Part shown: piece after piece, positions 25,052 through 34,118 of the stretch | How the letters are laid out: every line of letters starts with the position of its first letter | Numbering within the stretch: the stretch's first letter is position 1 | Source: Haliscomenobacteraceae bacterium | GTDB taxonomy: Bacteria > Bacteroidota > Bacteroidia > Chitinophagales > Saprospiraceae | DNA length: 64,000 bases | Assembly: GCA_947501115.1 (NCBI GenBank) | Contig: CANMVX010000011.1 | Location: 41,564 to 105,563 of the forward strand | Direction of reading: 5' to 3' | Translations under genes and position numbers: made by a program | The notes under the pieces: model-generated | What the model saw: the letters and a program-made list of their open reading frames with translations, nothing else | Databases searched by the model: none | Told to the model about the DNA's origin: nothing

Positions 25052-28000
25052 ATGGAATTAAAGATTTACTATGCAAGTAACGGAGAAACTGTAGGACCTT
25101 TTAATTTAATTGAGTTTCATAATCTTAATTTATCCGATGATACTTACGTTTGGTTTCAGGGAATGCCCCAATGGGAAATGTTGAAAAATGTACCTGATTT
25201 AGCAGTTTCCAACATTTCAAATGTAGCTAATCCATTAAATAAGAAGTTATTAACAGAACTTCAGCGCAGGCTTAAAATAGGAAATAGAAGGGGTGTACAT
25301 TTAAATGCTATACCCCAAAAATCGAGGTATAAATTTGACTTGCATAGACTTTCTTATATTGATAAAAATTTGCCAGATAAATTTATTCAATCTTTACTCA
25401 CGGAATTACCTTTAAAATTCAAGATTAGCTGGAAAAATAATGTGTCTGATTTAAATACGTTATTTGAGGAGGACAAGAATCAGCTTGCCAAAATATCCAA
25501 ATCGTTAGAAATTTTAATTAATCAAACGGAAACTATTGAGTTGGAAAAAGGGATAAATACCTTTGGTTTTGGTTATCCCATATTAGTCCGCAGAGATAGA
25601 ATAGATAAAAAATTAACGGTTGCTCCTGTTTTAATCTGGGCTCTAAAAATTAGAGAAACGAAAGAATTTAATACCTGGGAAATATATAGAAACGAAGATG
25701 ATCCTATTTATTTAAATGAAGTATTGATTAATCATTTATTAAATGATGCGAATGTTACCATAGAACAAATTTCTAATGAAATACTGGATGATGGACTCAT
25801 TTCAAAGGCAGAGTTAATTGATATTTGTTTAAACCTCGTCAAAGCCATTAATACCCAGGTTCCAGATCATTTATATGATACTTTTCAACAAGAAGTGAAC
25901 AGTATTTCTCCTATCAAAGAGAAAGAATACTATGAAAAGTTAACGGAAAATTCAGCGGAGGGATTTATAGATTTTTGTGGCCTTTTTTCTATTTTCGAAG
26001 TGCAAAAACAAAATATAATTCATGACTATAATGGGTTGTTGGCGTTGGAGCATTTAAATTTACTGCCCGAAAGTCCGATTAATCACTCATTTCAGTCCAT
26101 TTCAAGTATCGAAACTGACCCTTCCCAACAGCGCATTTTACATGCCCTTGAGGATGGTGGAAAAATATTGATTCAAGGTCCACCAGGAACCGGAAAAAGT
26201 CAAACCTTGACTGCTATTCTCATTAATGCCCTGGAGAATCATAAAAAGACAATCGTTGTTTGTGAGAAACGAACCGCTTTGGAAGTATTGGAAAATGCAC
26301 TCCTGAACTATGGTTTAGATCATCATTTTATTCTCATAAAGGATATTGTTAAAGATAGGAAAAGAGTAGTTGATTCTGTAAGGGGTAGATTGGATACTAT
26401 TGATTTCAGAAAACAATCGTTTAATTTTTCTAAAGAGGCTTTGGATAAAGTGATTAATAAAGCCAATGGATTTATACATGACATTAATAAAAAACACAGG
26501 AAGCTGGATGACAAGTATGTTGCTAATAAAAACTGGACAGACCTTGTTGGGGAGTTATTACTTGAACTTAACCTTGTAAAGCCTTATGTTCAACTCGACT
26601 TTGATGTAAAAAATTTCCTTTTTACTACGGAGGAATTTGATGAAATAATTCAATTGATAGATAGGGCCATTTTACTTTATAAGGAATTTAAACCCTTTGA
26701 GGAGTTGAAAGTTATTCATATTGAAAAATATAAAGTTGAGAACCCATATCATTTAAATAATCAGATTAAAGAGGCTATAAACCATTATAAAAGGTGTTTA
26801 CAACAAATCAAGGAGTCTGAACGACAGTATAAAAACGATTTTATAGAGTTCAGAAATAATGAATATCAGGCAGAGTTAAAAATTTGTAGAAGTTACTTGG
26901 ATCAGTTATCTGCGGTGGTTGATAAATATAAAAATGAACCTCTTTTTTATGATGAGGTAAAGACAAAACGATTTGGCTTCAGGTTAGGGGCTATTTTCTC
27001 AGGTAAAAAAAGACAGTTAATTAAAGATCAGGCCACTGTGAATGATCTTTTTCAAAATTTTGCTGTCTTTTTAAGTCAGGCAAAAGATTTGGAAACCATT
27101 CTTATGGGTGATTCTATTCTTCATAATGTATCGGCCATTAAGCCATTGGAGAAATATTTCCAAAAGCCCCCCGTTTTATCCGATGATTATATAGCAGCGG
27201 AATATGTCGGCATCAATTTATTATTTTATCAGCAACCTGAGCATCAAAATGATCATTTAAGTCAATTAAAAAATCAGGTACAAACCCTTTACACTCTTTT
27301 TAACGAAGATCAATGGATTAATTATACTATTCAAAATCATACATATTCTGATTTCATACATGGCATCGAACAAGTTATTCAGTTTACAGAGGAATTTCTA
27401 CAAAATGAAGAGGATCCATTTTTACATCAGTTCAATTGGTATCAATTTTATTTGAAACAACCCCTTAAATATAAGCAATTATTAGATGAACTGATGAATA
27501 GGGAGGATTGGAGAAAAACGTTTCTGGTTTTTTACTTTAATGCCTTATTGAATCAGGTAGCCAATGAGGATTTACCTTCCAATGATTTCGATCTTAATGA
27601 ATTATCGGTAACGCTGGATGGAATGGATACTGCCCAACTCAGCTATATTAAAGATTATTGGCATTCGAAAATGATTGAATTTTCCAATTTATTTGAGCGG
27701 AGTAATCCAACGCTTTCCATAGAAAATTTGTACAATAAGCGAAGCAGTATAAGATACAAACGATTAACGCTTAGGCAAATAGTACAATTTGACTTGGACC
27801 TTTTCACTAATTATTTTCCTATTATCCTCACAACACCAGATGTTTGCAGTAATTTATTTAAAGGCAAGAATAATTATTTCGATGTGGTTATGTTTGATGA
27901 GGCCAGTCAATTAAGACTTGAAGATAATTTGCCAGCCATTTTAAAGGGAAAGCAAATTATCATTTCAGGGGACGAAAATCAAATGCCTCCGTCTAACTAT

Positions 28001-29530
28001 TTTAGTAAGGTTTTTGATGGCGCTGTGGAAGACGAGGACGAATTGGAGGAAGAAGAGGACGTTATAAAACTCGATAAGGATAATATTTTACTTTCTTGCG
28101 AGTCCTTACTTGATTTTGGAACTGAATTGAATTTTGAAAAATGTCATCTTGATTTTCATTATCGTTCAAAGCATCCATTTTTAATTGATTTTTCAAATTT
28201 TGCCTTTTATAATCAAAGATTGCAACCGCTGCCTAATCCTTTTGATTATAATCCTATTCAACTTTTTCAGGTAAATGGCCTGTACAAAGATTACGTTAAT
28301 CAGGATGAGGCGGATATGATATTAGATATTTTAGAGAAGCACATTCAAAAATTTCCCAATGGAAAATACCCATCGGTGGGCATCGCAACGTTTAATATAT
28401 CGCAAAGGAATCTTATAAAAAGTAAGATTATCGATAGAAGGAAGCTTGCAAAATATAATGATTTCAATGAAAAGATGCAAGCTTTGGAAGGGGAGGGGCT
28501 TTTTCTGAAAAACCTGGAGAATATTCAGGGAGACGAGCGGGATATTATCATATTATCCACCACTTTTGGTAAAACTAAGGAGGGAAAATTTTATAATCGT
28601 TTCGGACCTATTAATTTAACAAAGGGCTTTAAACTGTTAAATGTTATTGTCACACGGGCGAAGTACAAGGTGTTTGTTTGTACTTCTGTTCCTGAAGAAA
28701 TATATTTAAATTATAAGGAACATTTGGAAAAGGAAGCCGCTAATAACAGAGGGGCTGTATTTTTTGCTTATCTGGCTTATTGTAAAGCGGTTAGTGAAGA
28801 AAATAATGTAGAAAGAATGGCGGTTTTAAATGCGCTGAGTAAAAATAGTTCTGCGGAAAAGAATAATATGCTGCAAAATAAAAGCAGCGGTTTTGCATTT
28901 GGAAAAGTGGTCTATGATGTTTTGGTTCAGGCATTTGGGGAAGATAAAGTAGCTGCGCCTTTCCAATTTGCAGGTTTTAATATTGACATTTTATTTGATC
29001 CAAAGGTAAATGGTGCACCCAAACTGGCCATTGAATGTGATGGGTCTAAAAAACATGATCAGAGGGAAGCCTATTTACATGATCTTCACAGAAAGAAAAT
29101 TTTGGAAAAAGGTGGCTTTGTATTTCTAAGAATATGGAGTGTTAATTGGTGGCGAAACCCGGAAAGGGAAAAAGCTAAACTCATTGCCTATATCAACGAA
29201 ATAGCTCAGCAAAGATTACCAGAGGGCGATCAGTTATTTGAACATAGTTTTGTGAGGGCTAAAATTTCCAATACTATGGTGGAAGTGGAAGTACCTGTTT
29301 TAACCAAAGTGGTCAAATTAAACAGTGTGGTTCGGGTGAAATATATGGAACTGAGTAAAGTTATAACGGTTCAAATTGTTAATTATGTGGTTAAAAACGA
29401 ATTGAAGGAAGGTGTTCAAAAAATCAGCATAGAATCACCTCTGGCTATTTCCCTTTTAGGAAACAGGGAGGGAGATTTGGTGAAAATTGGGAATCTCGAC
29501 AATTTCGTTGAAATCATAAAGATTGATTAA
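25052..29530 (+). CDS. GYF_2-SF1 helicase-Vsr-like nuclease fusion
   Basis: A 1492-residue protein. Residues 1-50 look like a GYF_2 domain (Y-Y-A-S-N-G-E-T-V-G-P-F and V-W-F-Q-G-M-P-Q-W). The SF1 helicase core has Walker A G376-P-P-G-T-G-K382-S and Walker B D949-E950-A-S, followed by I-I-I-S-G-D-E-N-Q-M-P-P. N-I-Q-G-D-E-R-D and V-I-V-T-R-A-K are helicase motifs V and VI. Residues 1290-1410 form a PD-(D/E)xK nuclease of the Vsr/DUF559 kind (D1312, E1328-C-D1330-G). Similar helicase-Vsr proteins (DUF4011-type) occur in phage defence islands. A GYF_2 head on such a protein is unusual. It follows module A by 46 bases, and its AT-rich codons suggest separate origin. Confidence 0.85.
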   Translation: MELKIYYASNGETVGPFNLIEFHNLNLSDDTYVWFQGMPQWEMLKNVPDLAVSNISNVANPLNKKLLTELQRRLKIGNRRGVHLNAIPQKSRYKFDLHRLSYIDKNLPDKFIQSLLTELPLKFKISWKNNVSDLNTLFEEDKNQLAKISKSLEILINQTETIELEKGINTFGFGYPILVRRDRIDKKLTVAPVLIWALKIRETKEFNTWEIYRNEDDPIYLNEVLINHLLNDANVTIEQISNEILDDGLISKAELIDICLNLVKAINTQVPDHLYDTFQQEVNSISPIKEKEYYEKLTENSAEGFIDFCGLFSIFEVQKQNIIHDYNGLLALEHLNLLPESPINHSFQSISSIETDPSQQRILHALEDGGKILIQGPPGTGKSQTLTAILINALENHKKTIVVCEKRTALEVLENALLNYGLDHHFILIKDIVKDRKRVVDSVRGRLDTIDFRKQSFNFSKEALDKVINKANGFIHDINKKHRKLDDKYVANKNWTDLVGELLLELNLVKPYVQLDFDVKNFLFTTEEFDEIIQLIDRAILLYKEFKPFEELKVIHIEKYKVENPYHLNNQIKEAINHYKRCLQQIKESERQYKNDFIEFRNNEYQAELKICRSYLDQLSAVVDKYKNEPLFYDEVKTKRFGFRLGAIFSGKKRQLIKDQATVNDLFQNFAVFLSQAKDLETILMGDSILHNVSAIKPLEKYFQKPPVLSDDYIAAEYVGINLLFYQQPEHQNDHLSQLKNQVQTLYTLFNEDQWINYTIQNHTYSDFIHGIEQVIQFTEEFLQNEEDPFLHQFNWYQFYLKQPLKYKQLLDELMNREDWRKTFLVFYFNALLNQVANEDLPSNDFDLNELSVTLDGMDTAQLSYIKDYWHSKMIEFSNLFERSNPTLSIENLYNKRSSIRYKRLTLRQIVQFDLDLFTNYFPIILTTPDVCSNLFKGKNNYFDVVMFDEASQLRLEDNLPAILKGKQIIISGDENQMPPSNYFSKVFDGAVEDEDELEEEEDVIKLDKDNILLSCESLLDFGTELNFEKCHLDFHYRSKHPFLIDFSNFAFYNQRLQPLPNPFDYNPIQLFQVNGLYKDYVNQDEADMILDILEKHIQKFPNGKYPSVGIATFNISQRNLIKSKIIDRRKLAKYNDFNEKMQALEGEGLFLKNLENIQGDERDIIILSTTFGKTKEGKFYNRFGPINLTKGFKLLNVIVTRAKYKVFVCTSVPEEIYLNYKEHLEKEAANNRGAVFFAYLAYCKAVSEENNVERMAVLNALSKNSSAEKNNMLQNKSSGFAFGKVVYDVLVQAFGEDKVAAPFQFAGFNIDILFDPKVNGAPKLAIECDGSKKHDQREAYLHDLHRKKILEKGGFVFLRIWSVNWWRNPEREKAKLIAYINEIAQQRLPEGDQLFEHSFVRAKISNTMVEVEVPVLTKVVKLNSVVRVKYMELSKVITVQIVNYVVKNELKEGVQKISIESPLAISLLGNREGDLVKIGNLDNFVEIIKID

Positions 29531-29572
29531 AGGAGTTTAGCCAGTAGAAAATACCTTGTTGTTAGGTAATTA

Positions 29573-31111
29573 TCAATCAAGTGCTAAAACCGCCATGGCG
29601 GCATTATGTCCCGGTATGCCACTGACACCGCCGCCACGTTTTGCACCGGCACCGCAGATGAAAATTCTTGGATCATCGGTTTCAACACCCCAGCCTGGCT
29701 TTTCATTTTCCTTCCGGAAAGGAAAGGATAAATCCTTGTGGAAAATATTTCCCCGGGGTAAACCGATCTCCGCTTCAATATCCAGTGGAGATTTTACTTC
29801 AATACATTTTTTACCATCTGGCGTTTCAGCCAAAACAGATTCAATAGGATCTTTTAAATATTGATTCAAAGATTGAATGGCAGCATCTTTTGCTGCTTTC
29901 CTTTGCTGGTCATGGTTTCCATCAAATAAAAAAGCAGGGGTGTGAATGCCAAAAAGGGTCATAGTATGATATCCTTCCTGTTGTAGTGAAGGACTTAAAA
30001 TGGTAGGGTCAGTTAAGGTATGACAATAAATTTCAAGAGGTAGGGTAGAGGGTAAATGGCCATTTTTAGCCTCTTGATAAGCTAGTTCCAATTGTGAAAA
30101 AGATTCGTTAATATGTAGCGTACCGGCAAAAGCATCCTTCGGATTAACACCTGATTTAAATTCAGGTAGTCGTTTAACCAACATGTTTATTTTCATTTGC
30201 GCGCCTTCCAGACTGGGTGGCGGATTAATTCCCCTCAATTTTGCCAAAACCTGTGGGGCTGCATTGGAAAGCAAATAGGCACTATGAATAATCTCCTCAT
30301 TTTCCAGAGTGACAGTAACTTTGTCGTTATCACTTTCTACTTTTTTTACTGGAGCATGGCAACGAATTTCAACACCTGCTTCCAAAGCTACCCTATGAAG
30401 TTCAGTGACCAGAGCGCCCATACCACCCTCAGGAACCTTCCATTCGCCGGTACCATTTCCAATCAAATGGTATAGAAAACAAATATTTGCCTGCATAGAA
30501 AAAGCAGAAACGAAGGTACCAATCAGGGCATCAGTAAGAATGACACCCTTTACAAAGTCATTTTTAAATCGCTCCGAAATTACTTTCCCGATAGGTTCTT
30601 CCATTAGGTACTGCCAAGTAGAGTCAAGATTAATGTGCTTTTTTAATTCCTGCCTCGTTGGAAGAGGTTCAAGAAAAGTAGGGGCTATTTTCTGAGCAAA
30701 AAGGGCTATTTCATCATAAAAAGTTTGCCATGCAGCCATATCTTCCTTACCATTGGAGAGCGATTCAAAGGAGGCAATGGTTTCTTCGTTCCAGGTTCTG
30801 GCAACCATCAGACCGGTTGGATCCCCATTTTCAGAAAGAGGCGTATAGCTCATCACCTCCCTTTGAAGGGTTTTGAACTTCAATCCCAGATCCTGAACAA
30901 TTTTGTCAGGTAAAAGCGAAACCAGATAAGAATATCGGGATAAACGCGCGTCAAAATCAGGAAATGCACGAATACTGGTAGTGGCACCGCCCAACGACTC
31001 ATTCGCTTCCAGCAATAAAACCGATTTTCCTGCTTTTGCCAGATACGTTGCGGCAACCAAACCGTTATGTCCACCGCCGACAATGATAACATCATACATA
31101 GAATTGCTCAT
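29573..31111 (-). CDS. FAD-dependent oxidoreductase, PYROXD2/phytoene desaturase-like
   Basis: A 512-residue flavoprotein. The N-terminal Rossmann motif is V-G-G-G-H-N-G-L-V-A-A (residues 11-21), followed by the second FAD strand L-L-L-E-A and G-G-A-T-T-S. The C-terminal FAD site reads I-F-I-C-G-A-G-A and G-I-P-G-H-N-A-A. Length and pattern fit the PYROXD2 branch of the carotenoid-desaturase superfamily. No carotenoid biosynthesis genes are in the window, so the substrate is unknown. A hairpin of four G-C pairs lies directly upstream of the start, next to a purine-rich ribosome site. It is convergent with the helicase gene (42-base gap). Confidence 0.85.
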   Translation of the reverse strand: MSNSMYDVIIVGGGHNGLVAATYLAKAGKSVLLLEANESLGGATTSIRAFPDFDARLSRYSYLVSLLPDKIVQDLGLKFKTLQREVMSYTPLSENGDPTGLMVARTWNEETIASFESLSNGKEDMAAWQTFYDEIALFAQKIAPTFLEPLPTRQELKKHINLDSTWQYLMEEPIGKVISERFKNDFVKGVILTDALIGTFVSAFSMQANICFLYHLIGNGTGEWKVPEGGMGALVTELHRVALEAGVEIRCHAPVKKVESDNDKVTVTLENEEIIHSAYLLSNAAPQVLAKLRGINPPPSLEGAQMKINMLVKRLPEFKSGVNPKDAFAGTLHINESFSQLELAYQEAKNGHLPSTLPLEIYCHTLTDPTILSPSLQQEGYHTMTLFGIHTPAFLFDGNHDQQRKAAKDAAIQSLNQYLKDPIESVLAETPDGKKCIEVKSPLDIEAEIGLPRGNIFHKDLSFPFRKENEKPGWGVETDDPRIFICGAGAKRGGGVSGIPGHNAAMAVLALD

Positions 31112-31439
31112 TCCCCTTTTTAGGGGTTGAATATAAGCATAGTTTCAGGTAAAAATATCTAGTGTCGCCATGATAAAATTACTGAAGCTATTTTAAGTAT
31201 TTTTCTATTGGTGTTAAACACTGATTGGTTTACCGATTCGAAGTCGAAAAACAGCGGTATCCGGTCATAATTAATCTTTAAAGTTGTCAGGGTGGTTGGT
31301 GTGCTTGTTAAAGCCACCGGGAAAAGGCTGACAATCGCACCAAGTCCAAGCTGTACAGCCGCTGCGTTTAAACGAATTAAGTATTTATTTGAAGAGCGAA
31401 CACTCCTTATGCCTGCTATGCCTTGTTGTGTGAAGCTGG
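31112..31439. other. Intergenic stretch without a supported gene
   Basis: This 328-base stretch between the flavoprotein gene start and the end of the toxin gene has no coding frame I can support. It has more G and C than nearby spacers and looks like the flank of a mobile toxin-antitoxin cassette. Confidence 0.5.
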
Positions 31440-31730
31440 CTATTTCGGCTTATTCTTCGGATCCTGCCGAGAATCAATGAGCGTCAGAATAATAATGCAG
31501 TTTTTCTTCACCCGATAGAATACTCTCGTTTGATTTGTTAGTTGGAATCCCCTTAGGTTTTTCTCTTTTATTTCAAGGGTGCCCATTTCTGGAAACTGAA
31601 TCAGTATTCGGGTGAAGTCTTGAGTCTTTTCACGGAAAGTCTGCCTGGCTTTTGCTCCGAATTCCCTTTCAATGTATTCAAGAATCTCGCCTATTCTCCG
31701 TTGGGCTTTCTCCGTCCAGACGAGTTTCAT
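31440..31730 (-). CDS. RelE/ParE superfamily toxin
   Basis: A 96-residue protein with the RelE/ParE fold pattern: K-L-V-W-T-E-K-A-Q-R-R-I-G-E-I at the start, F-P-E-M-G in the middle and R-V-F-Y-R-V near residue 65. The open frame extends to 31745, but the ATG at 31730 overlaps the antitoxin stop as ATGA, which gives translational coupling and fits the family N-terminus. ParE members poison DNA gyrase and RelE members cut mRNA on the ribosome; the sequence alone does not decide. The pair is flanked by gene-poor DNA on both sides. Confidence 0.8.
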   Translation of the reverse strand: MKLVWTEKAQRRIGEILEYIEREFGAKARQTFREKTQDFTRILIQFPEMGTLEIKEKNLRGFQLTNQTRVFYRVKKNCIIILTLIDSRQDPKNKPK

Positions 31731-31960
31731 TTCAGTTTCCGCCAAACATCTTTGTCATCAATCAAGTTAGAGTCATTCTCTGAATCCTCGTAAGCTTGTA
31801 GAACTTCCTGCTGTTGTTCGGTTGTTAGCGTTTTCCAAAGCTGTCCTTCGTTCGATTTTTCCCTAACTTCAAGGAAATCGTAGATTACCCTCAGAAGGCG
31901 TTCATCTTCGATTCGGTCGACGATTTTATGCAGATTTGTCTTTATTTCTGTCGTACTCAT
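31727..31960 (-). CDS. Antitoxin partner of the RelE/ParE toxin
   Basis: A 77-residue acidic protein that starts M-S-T-T-E-I-K-T-N-L-H-K-I-V-D-R-I, which recalls small Bacteroidota antitoxins paired with ParE. Its C-terminal half is rich in D and E (Y-E-D-S-E-N-D-S-N-L-I-D-D-K-D), as in disordered toxin-binding tails. It sits upstream of the toxin, with the stop overlapping the toxin ATG. No DNA-binding domain is obvious. Confidence 0.75.
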   Translation of the reverse strand: MSTTEIKTNLHKIVDRIEDERLLRVIYDFLEVREKSNEGQLWKTLTTEQQQEVLQAYEDSENDSNLIDDKDVWRKLK

Positions 31961-32273
31961 TGTTCGAAGTTAATTCATTTGGAGCCTAGTTTTAACAGCC
32001 TAATGCCCACAACAACCCGTTTTGTGCAACTCAACACATCCCTTATTTATGCAATATATCCTTTTATTGCGAGAATTCCAAACAAGGCAATCCTTTAGTC
32101 GTGTAGTCCTGCGAATTTCAATATGACGCAGAACAGCCGTTATAAGCTTTTATTGAATGACGGAGATTATTTTATCAGATTGAACATCATTTCCAATATT
32201 CTTGAAAAATTAGGTTTTTAAAAGAATATGGCTTATTTTAATGGTAGTTTTTCTCAATACCTAAACTTGACCT
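31961..32273. other. Intergenic stretch without a supported gene
   Basis: This 313-base stretch separates the divergent antitoxin and Gfo/Idh/MocA genes. It must hold both promoters, but no clear TAnnTTTG element could be assigned. A sequence near 32138 resembles the G-T-T-A-T-A-A core of recombination sites, but a matching partner was not found. Confidence 0.4.
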
Positions 32274-33650
32274 ATGAGTTCCAGAAAAAATGATATTTCA
32301 AGAAGAGAGTTTATCCTGAAAGCGGCTTCTGCTGCTGTGGTTGCTCCGCTTTTAATCAGTCAGGCAAAAAATGTTTCCCCTCCAAATAAATTAAGACACG
32401 TTTGTATAGGCGTTGGTGGAATGGGGTGGCATGACCTGAATAAGTTCAAATCGCACCCTGATGTTGACATTGTCGCCATTTGTGATGTGGACGAAAAGCA
32501 TTTGAAAAGAGCCGCTGAGGCACTTCCCAATGCAAAAACATATTCCGATTGGCGGGAACTTTTTAAGAATGAAGCGAATGCGTTCGATGCGGTAAATGTG
32601 AGTGTCCCAGATCATAATCATTTTGCTATTTGTTTTCAAGCCATTCAATTGGGAAAACATGTCTATTGCCAAAAACCTATGTGCCATGATGTGGCGGAAA
32701 TCCGTGTTTTGACGGAAGCTGCCAGTAAAGCTGGCATAGTGAGTCAACTTGGTACGCAACATGCCTCGGGATTAGGTGACCGGACTGGTGTGCAATGGAT
32801 TAAAGAAGGGCACATTGGTAAAATTAAAAACGTCTATTTATGTAGTAACAGACCCGGTGCTACCGAGGCTTACAGATATAAAGGGCCGAGACCATCGACA
32901 AGCGAAAATCCACCCGCTACCTTGAATTGGGACCTTTGGGTGGGAACAGCACCCATGAGACCTTATTCGCCAGCCATTTATCATCCTTCAAAATGGAGGG
33001 CCTGGCAAGATTTTGGCACGGGTTGGTCTGGTGATATTGGGTGCCATATTTTCGATGCTGTCTGGAAAGGAATGGGCTTGACTGCACCCTTGTCTGTACA
33101 GGCACGTGTACAGGAGTCATGGCAACAATCACCCGAAAGAATGGGCGATACCTGGCCACAATCTAATCATATCACCTGGATATTTCCAGGCAATGAGATG
33201 ACCGCTTCTGACACCGTTCAAGTAGAATGGTTTGATGGTGAATTTTATCCGCCGGAAGATGTTCGGGCCTTATTTTCGCTAAGTGATTATCCTGCGGAAT
33301 CTGCTATGCTTGTCGGGACAGAAGGTGCTTTGTTAATACCACATACCAAAATGGCCGTGTTGTTGCCGCAAGCTAAATTTGAAAAAGTAATGCCTCCAAA
33401 GCTTGAAGAAAGAGATCATTACCATCATTTTGCGGATGCATGCTTAGGTCGAACCAAAACGGAAAGCCATTTCGAACAATCGGGACCAATGGCAGAAGCC
33501 ATCATTTTAGGAACCGTTGCGTTGAAAGAACCTGGTAAATTACTGGAATGGAACCATAAAAAAATGAAATTTTCCAATCTGAAAGAGGCAAATAAACACC
33601 TCAGCAGGCCTTACAGGAAGGGTTGGGAAGTAGGAGGATTTAAAGCTTAA
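32274..33650 (+). CDS. Tat-exported Gfo/Idh/MocA oxidoreductase
   Basis: A 458-residue protein with a Tat-type signal (S-R-R-E-F-I-L-K, then A-A-S-A-A-V-V-A-P-L-L), so a folded, cofactor-loaded enzyme goes to the periplasm. The Rossmann motif is modified to G-V-G-G-M-G-W. The catalytic site motif is C-Q-K-P-M (usual form E-K-P), and H-D-V follows. G-D-I-G-C-H-I-F-D lies in the C-terminal domain. Exported members include GH109-like enzymes that cleave glycosides by an NAD-dependent redox mechanism, and many planctomycete-like dehydrogenases. The substrate, probably a sugar, is unknown. A terminator follows at 33689. Confidence 0.85.
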   Translation: MSSRKNDISRREFILKAASAAVVAPLLISQAKNVSPPNKLRHVCIGVGGMGWHDLNKFKSHPDVDIVAICDVDEKHLKRAAEALPNAKTYSDWRELFKNEANAFDAVNVSVPDHNHFAICFQAIQLGKHVYCQKPMCHDVAEIRVLTEAASKAGIVSQLGTQHASGLGDRTGVQWIKEGHIGKIKNVYLCSNRPGATEAYRYKGPRPSTSENPPATLNWDLWVGTAPMRPYSPAIYHPSKWRAWQDFGTGWSGDIGCHIFDAVWKGMGLTAPLSVQARVQESWQQSPERMGDTWPQSNHITWIFPGNEMTASDTVQVEWFDGEFYPPEDVRALFSLSDYPAESAMLVGTEGALLIPHTKMAVLLPQAKFEKVMPPKLEERDHYHHFADACLGRTKTESHFEQSGPMAEAIILGTVALKEPGKLLEWNHKKMKFSNLKEANKHLSRPYRKGWEVGGFKA

Positions 33651-33688
33651 GGGTTTTGCACTTTTTCAAAATGTGTTATATACACAAA

Positions 33689-33745
33689 GAAATGCCGACC
33701 ATATTTGACCCGCCTAAGGGCAAAAATGGCCGGCATTTCTTTTAT
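33689..33745 (+). terminator. Rho-independent terminator after the Gfo/Idh/MocA gene
   Basis: Two 14-base arms (33689-33702 and 33726-33739) pair with one mismatch (A opposite C) around a 23-base loop and are followed by T-rich sequence. It lies 38 bases after the stop codon. Confidence 0.6.
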
Positions 33746-33749
33746 AGTT

Positions 33750-33785
33750 AGATAGCATCGCAACACCTTGTTCTGTAATAATTGA
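33750..33785 (-). pseudogene. Short remnant of an ORF6N gene
   Basis: A 29-base stretch (33750-33778) is identical to 34704-34732 inside the intact ORF6N gene. On the minus strand it encodes T-E-Q-G-V-A-M-L-S, the conserved core of the ORF6N domain, and homology ends on both sides. This is the stub of a second copy. Confidence 0.6.
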
Positions 33786-33798
33786 CGGATGCCTTAGG

Positions 33799-33823
33799 GG
33801 CGAATTGCATTCGCCTTTTTTTT
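33799..33823 (+). terminator. Short terminator hairpin with T8 run
   Basis: Seven-base GC-containing arms (33799-33805 and 33809-33815), a 3-base loop and eight T residues (33816-33823). This is a classical intrinsic terminator on the plus strand, a second stop after the oxidoreductase operon. No gene I can support lies between here and 34119. Confidence 0.65.
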
Positions 33824-34118
33824 CGTAGAATCCCCATTTCCATCATCGGGCGAATTTTCCTGTTGTGTTATTGCGTGATTCACCTGTGTCGTGATTTGGT
33901 AAATTGTGTATGCGAAACCACATCATTAAACATTCAGGGAGAAGTTCTTACTCGTTTTTTACTTAAATGATTTGATAAACTCGTTAAATAATGGCTTCAT
34001 CAACTTACTTGCATTGTGTTGCTGGAAATGCTTAAACCCAAAAGTTATTTTACTTCTAGATCTTTGTTTCTTTAAATAACAACTTTTTTATTTTTCCCCA
34101 GTCTATTGTAATATGTTT

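Noticed and set aside
31292..31480. 62-codon plus-strand frame near the RelE/ParE pair
   Set aside because: Composition looks random and it overlaps the toxin gene end on the other strand.
31961..32160. attC-like (integron recombination site) sequences around the toxin pair
   Set aside because: A core-like G-T-T-A-T-A-A is present near 32138, but no matching partner arm and no integrase were found.
33782..33970. 62-codon plus-strand frame
   Set aside because: It covers a strong terminator with a T8 run and has no family similarity.
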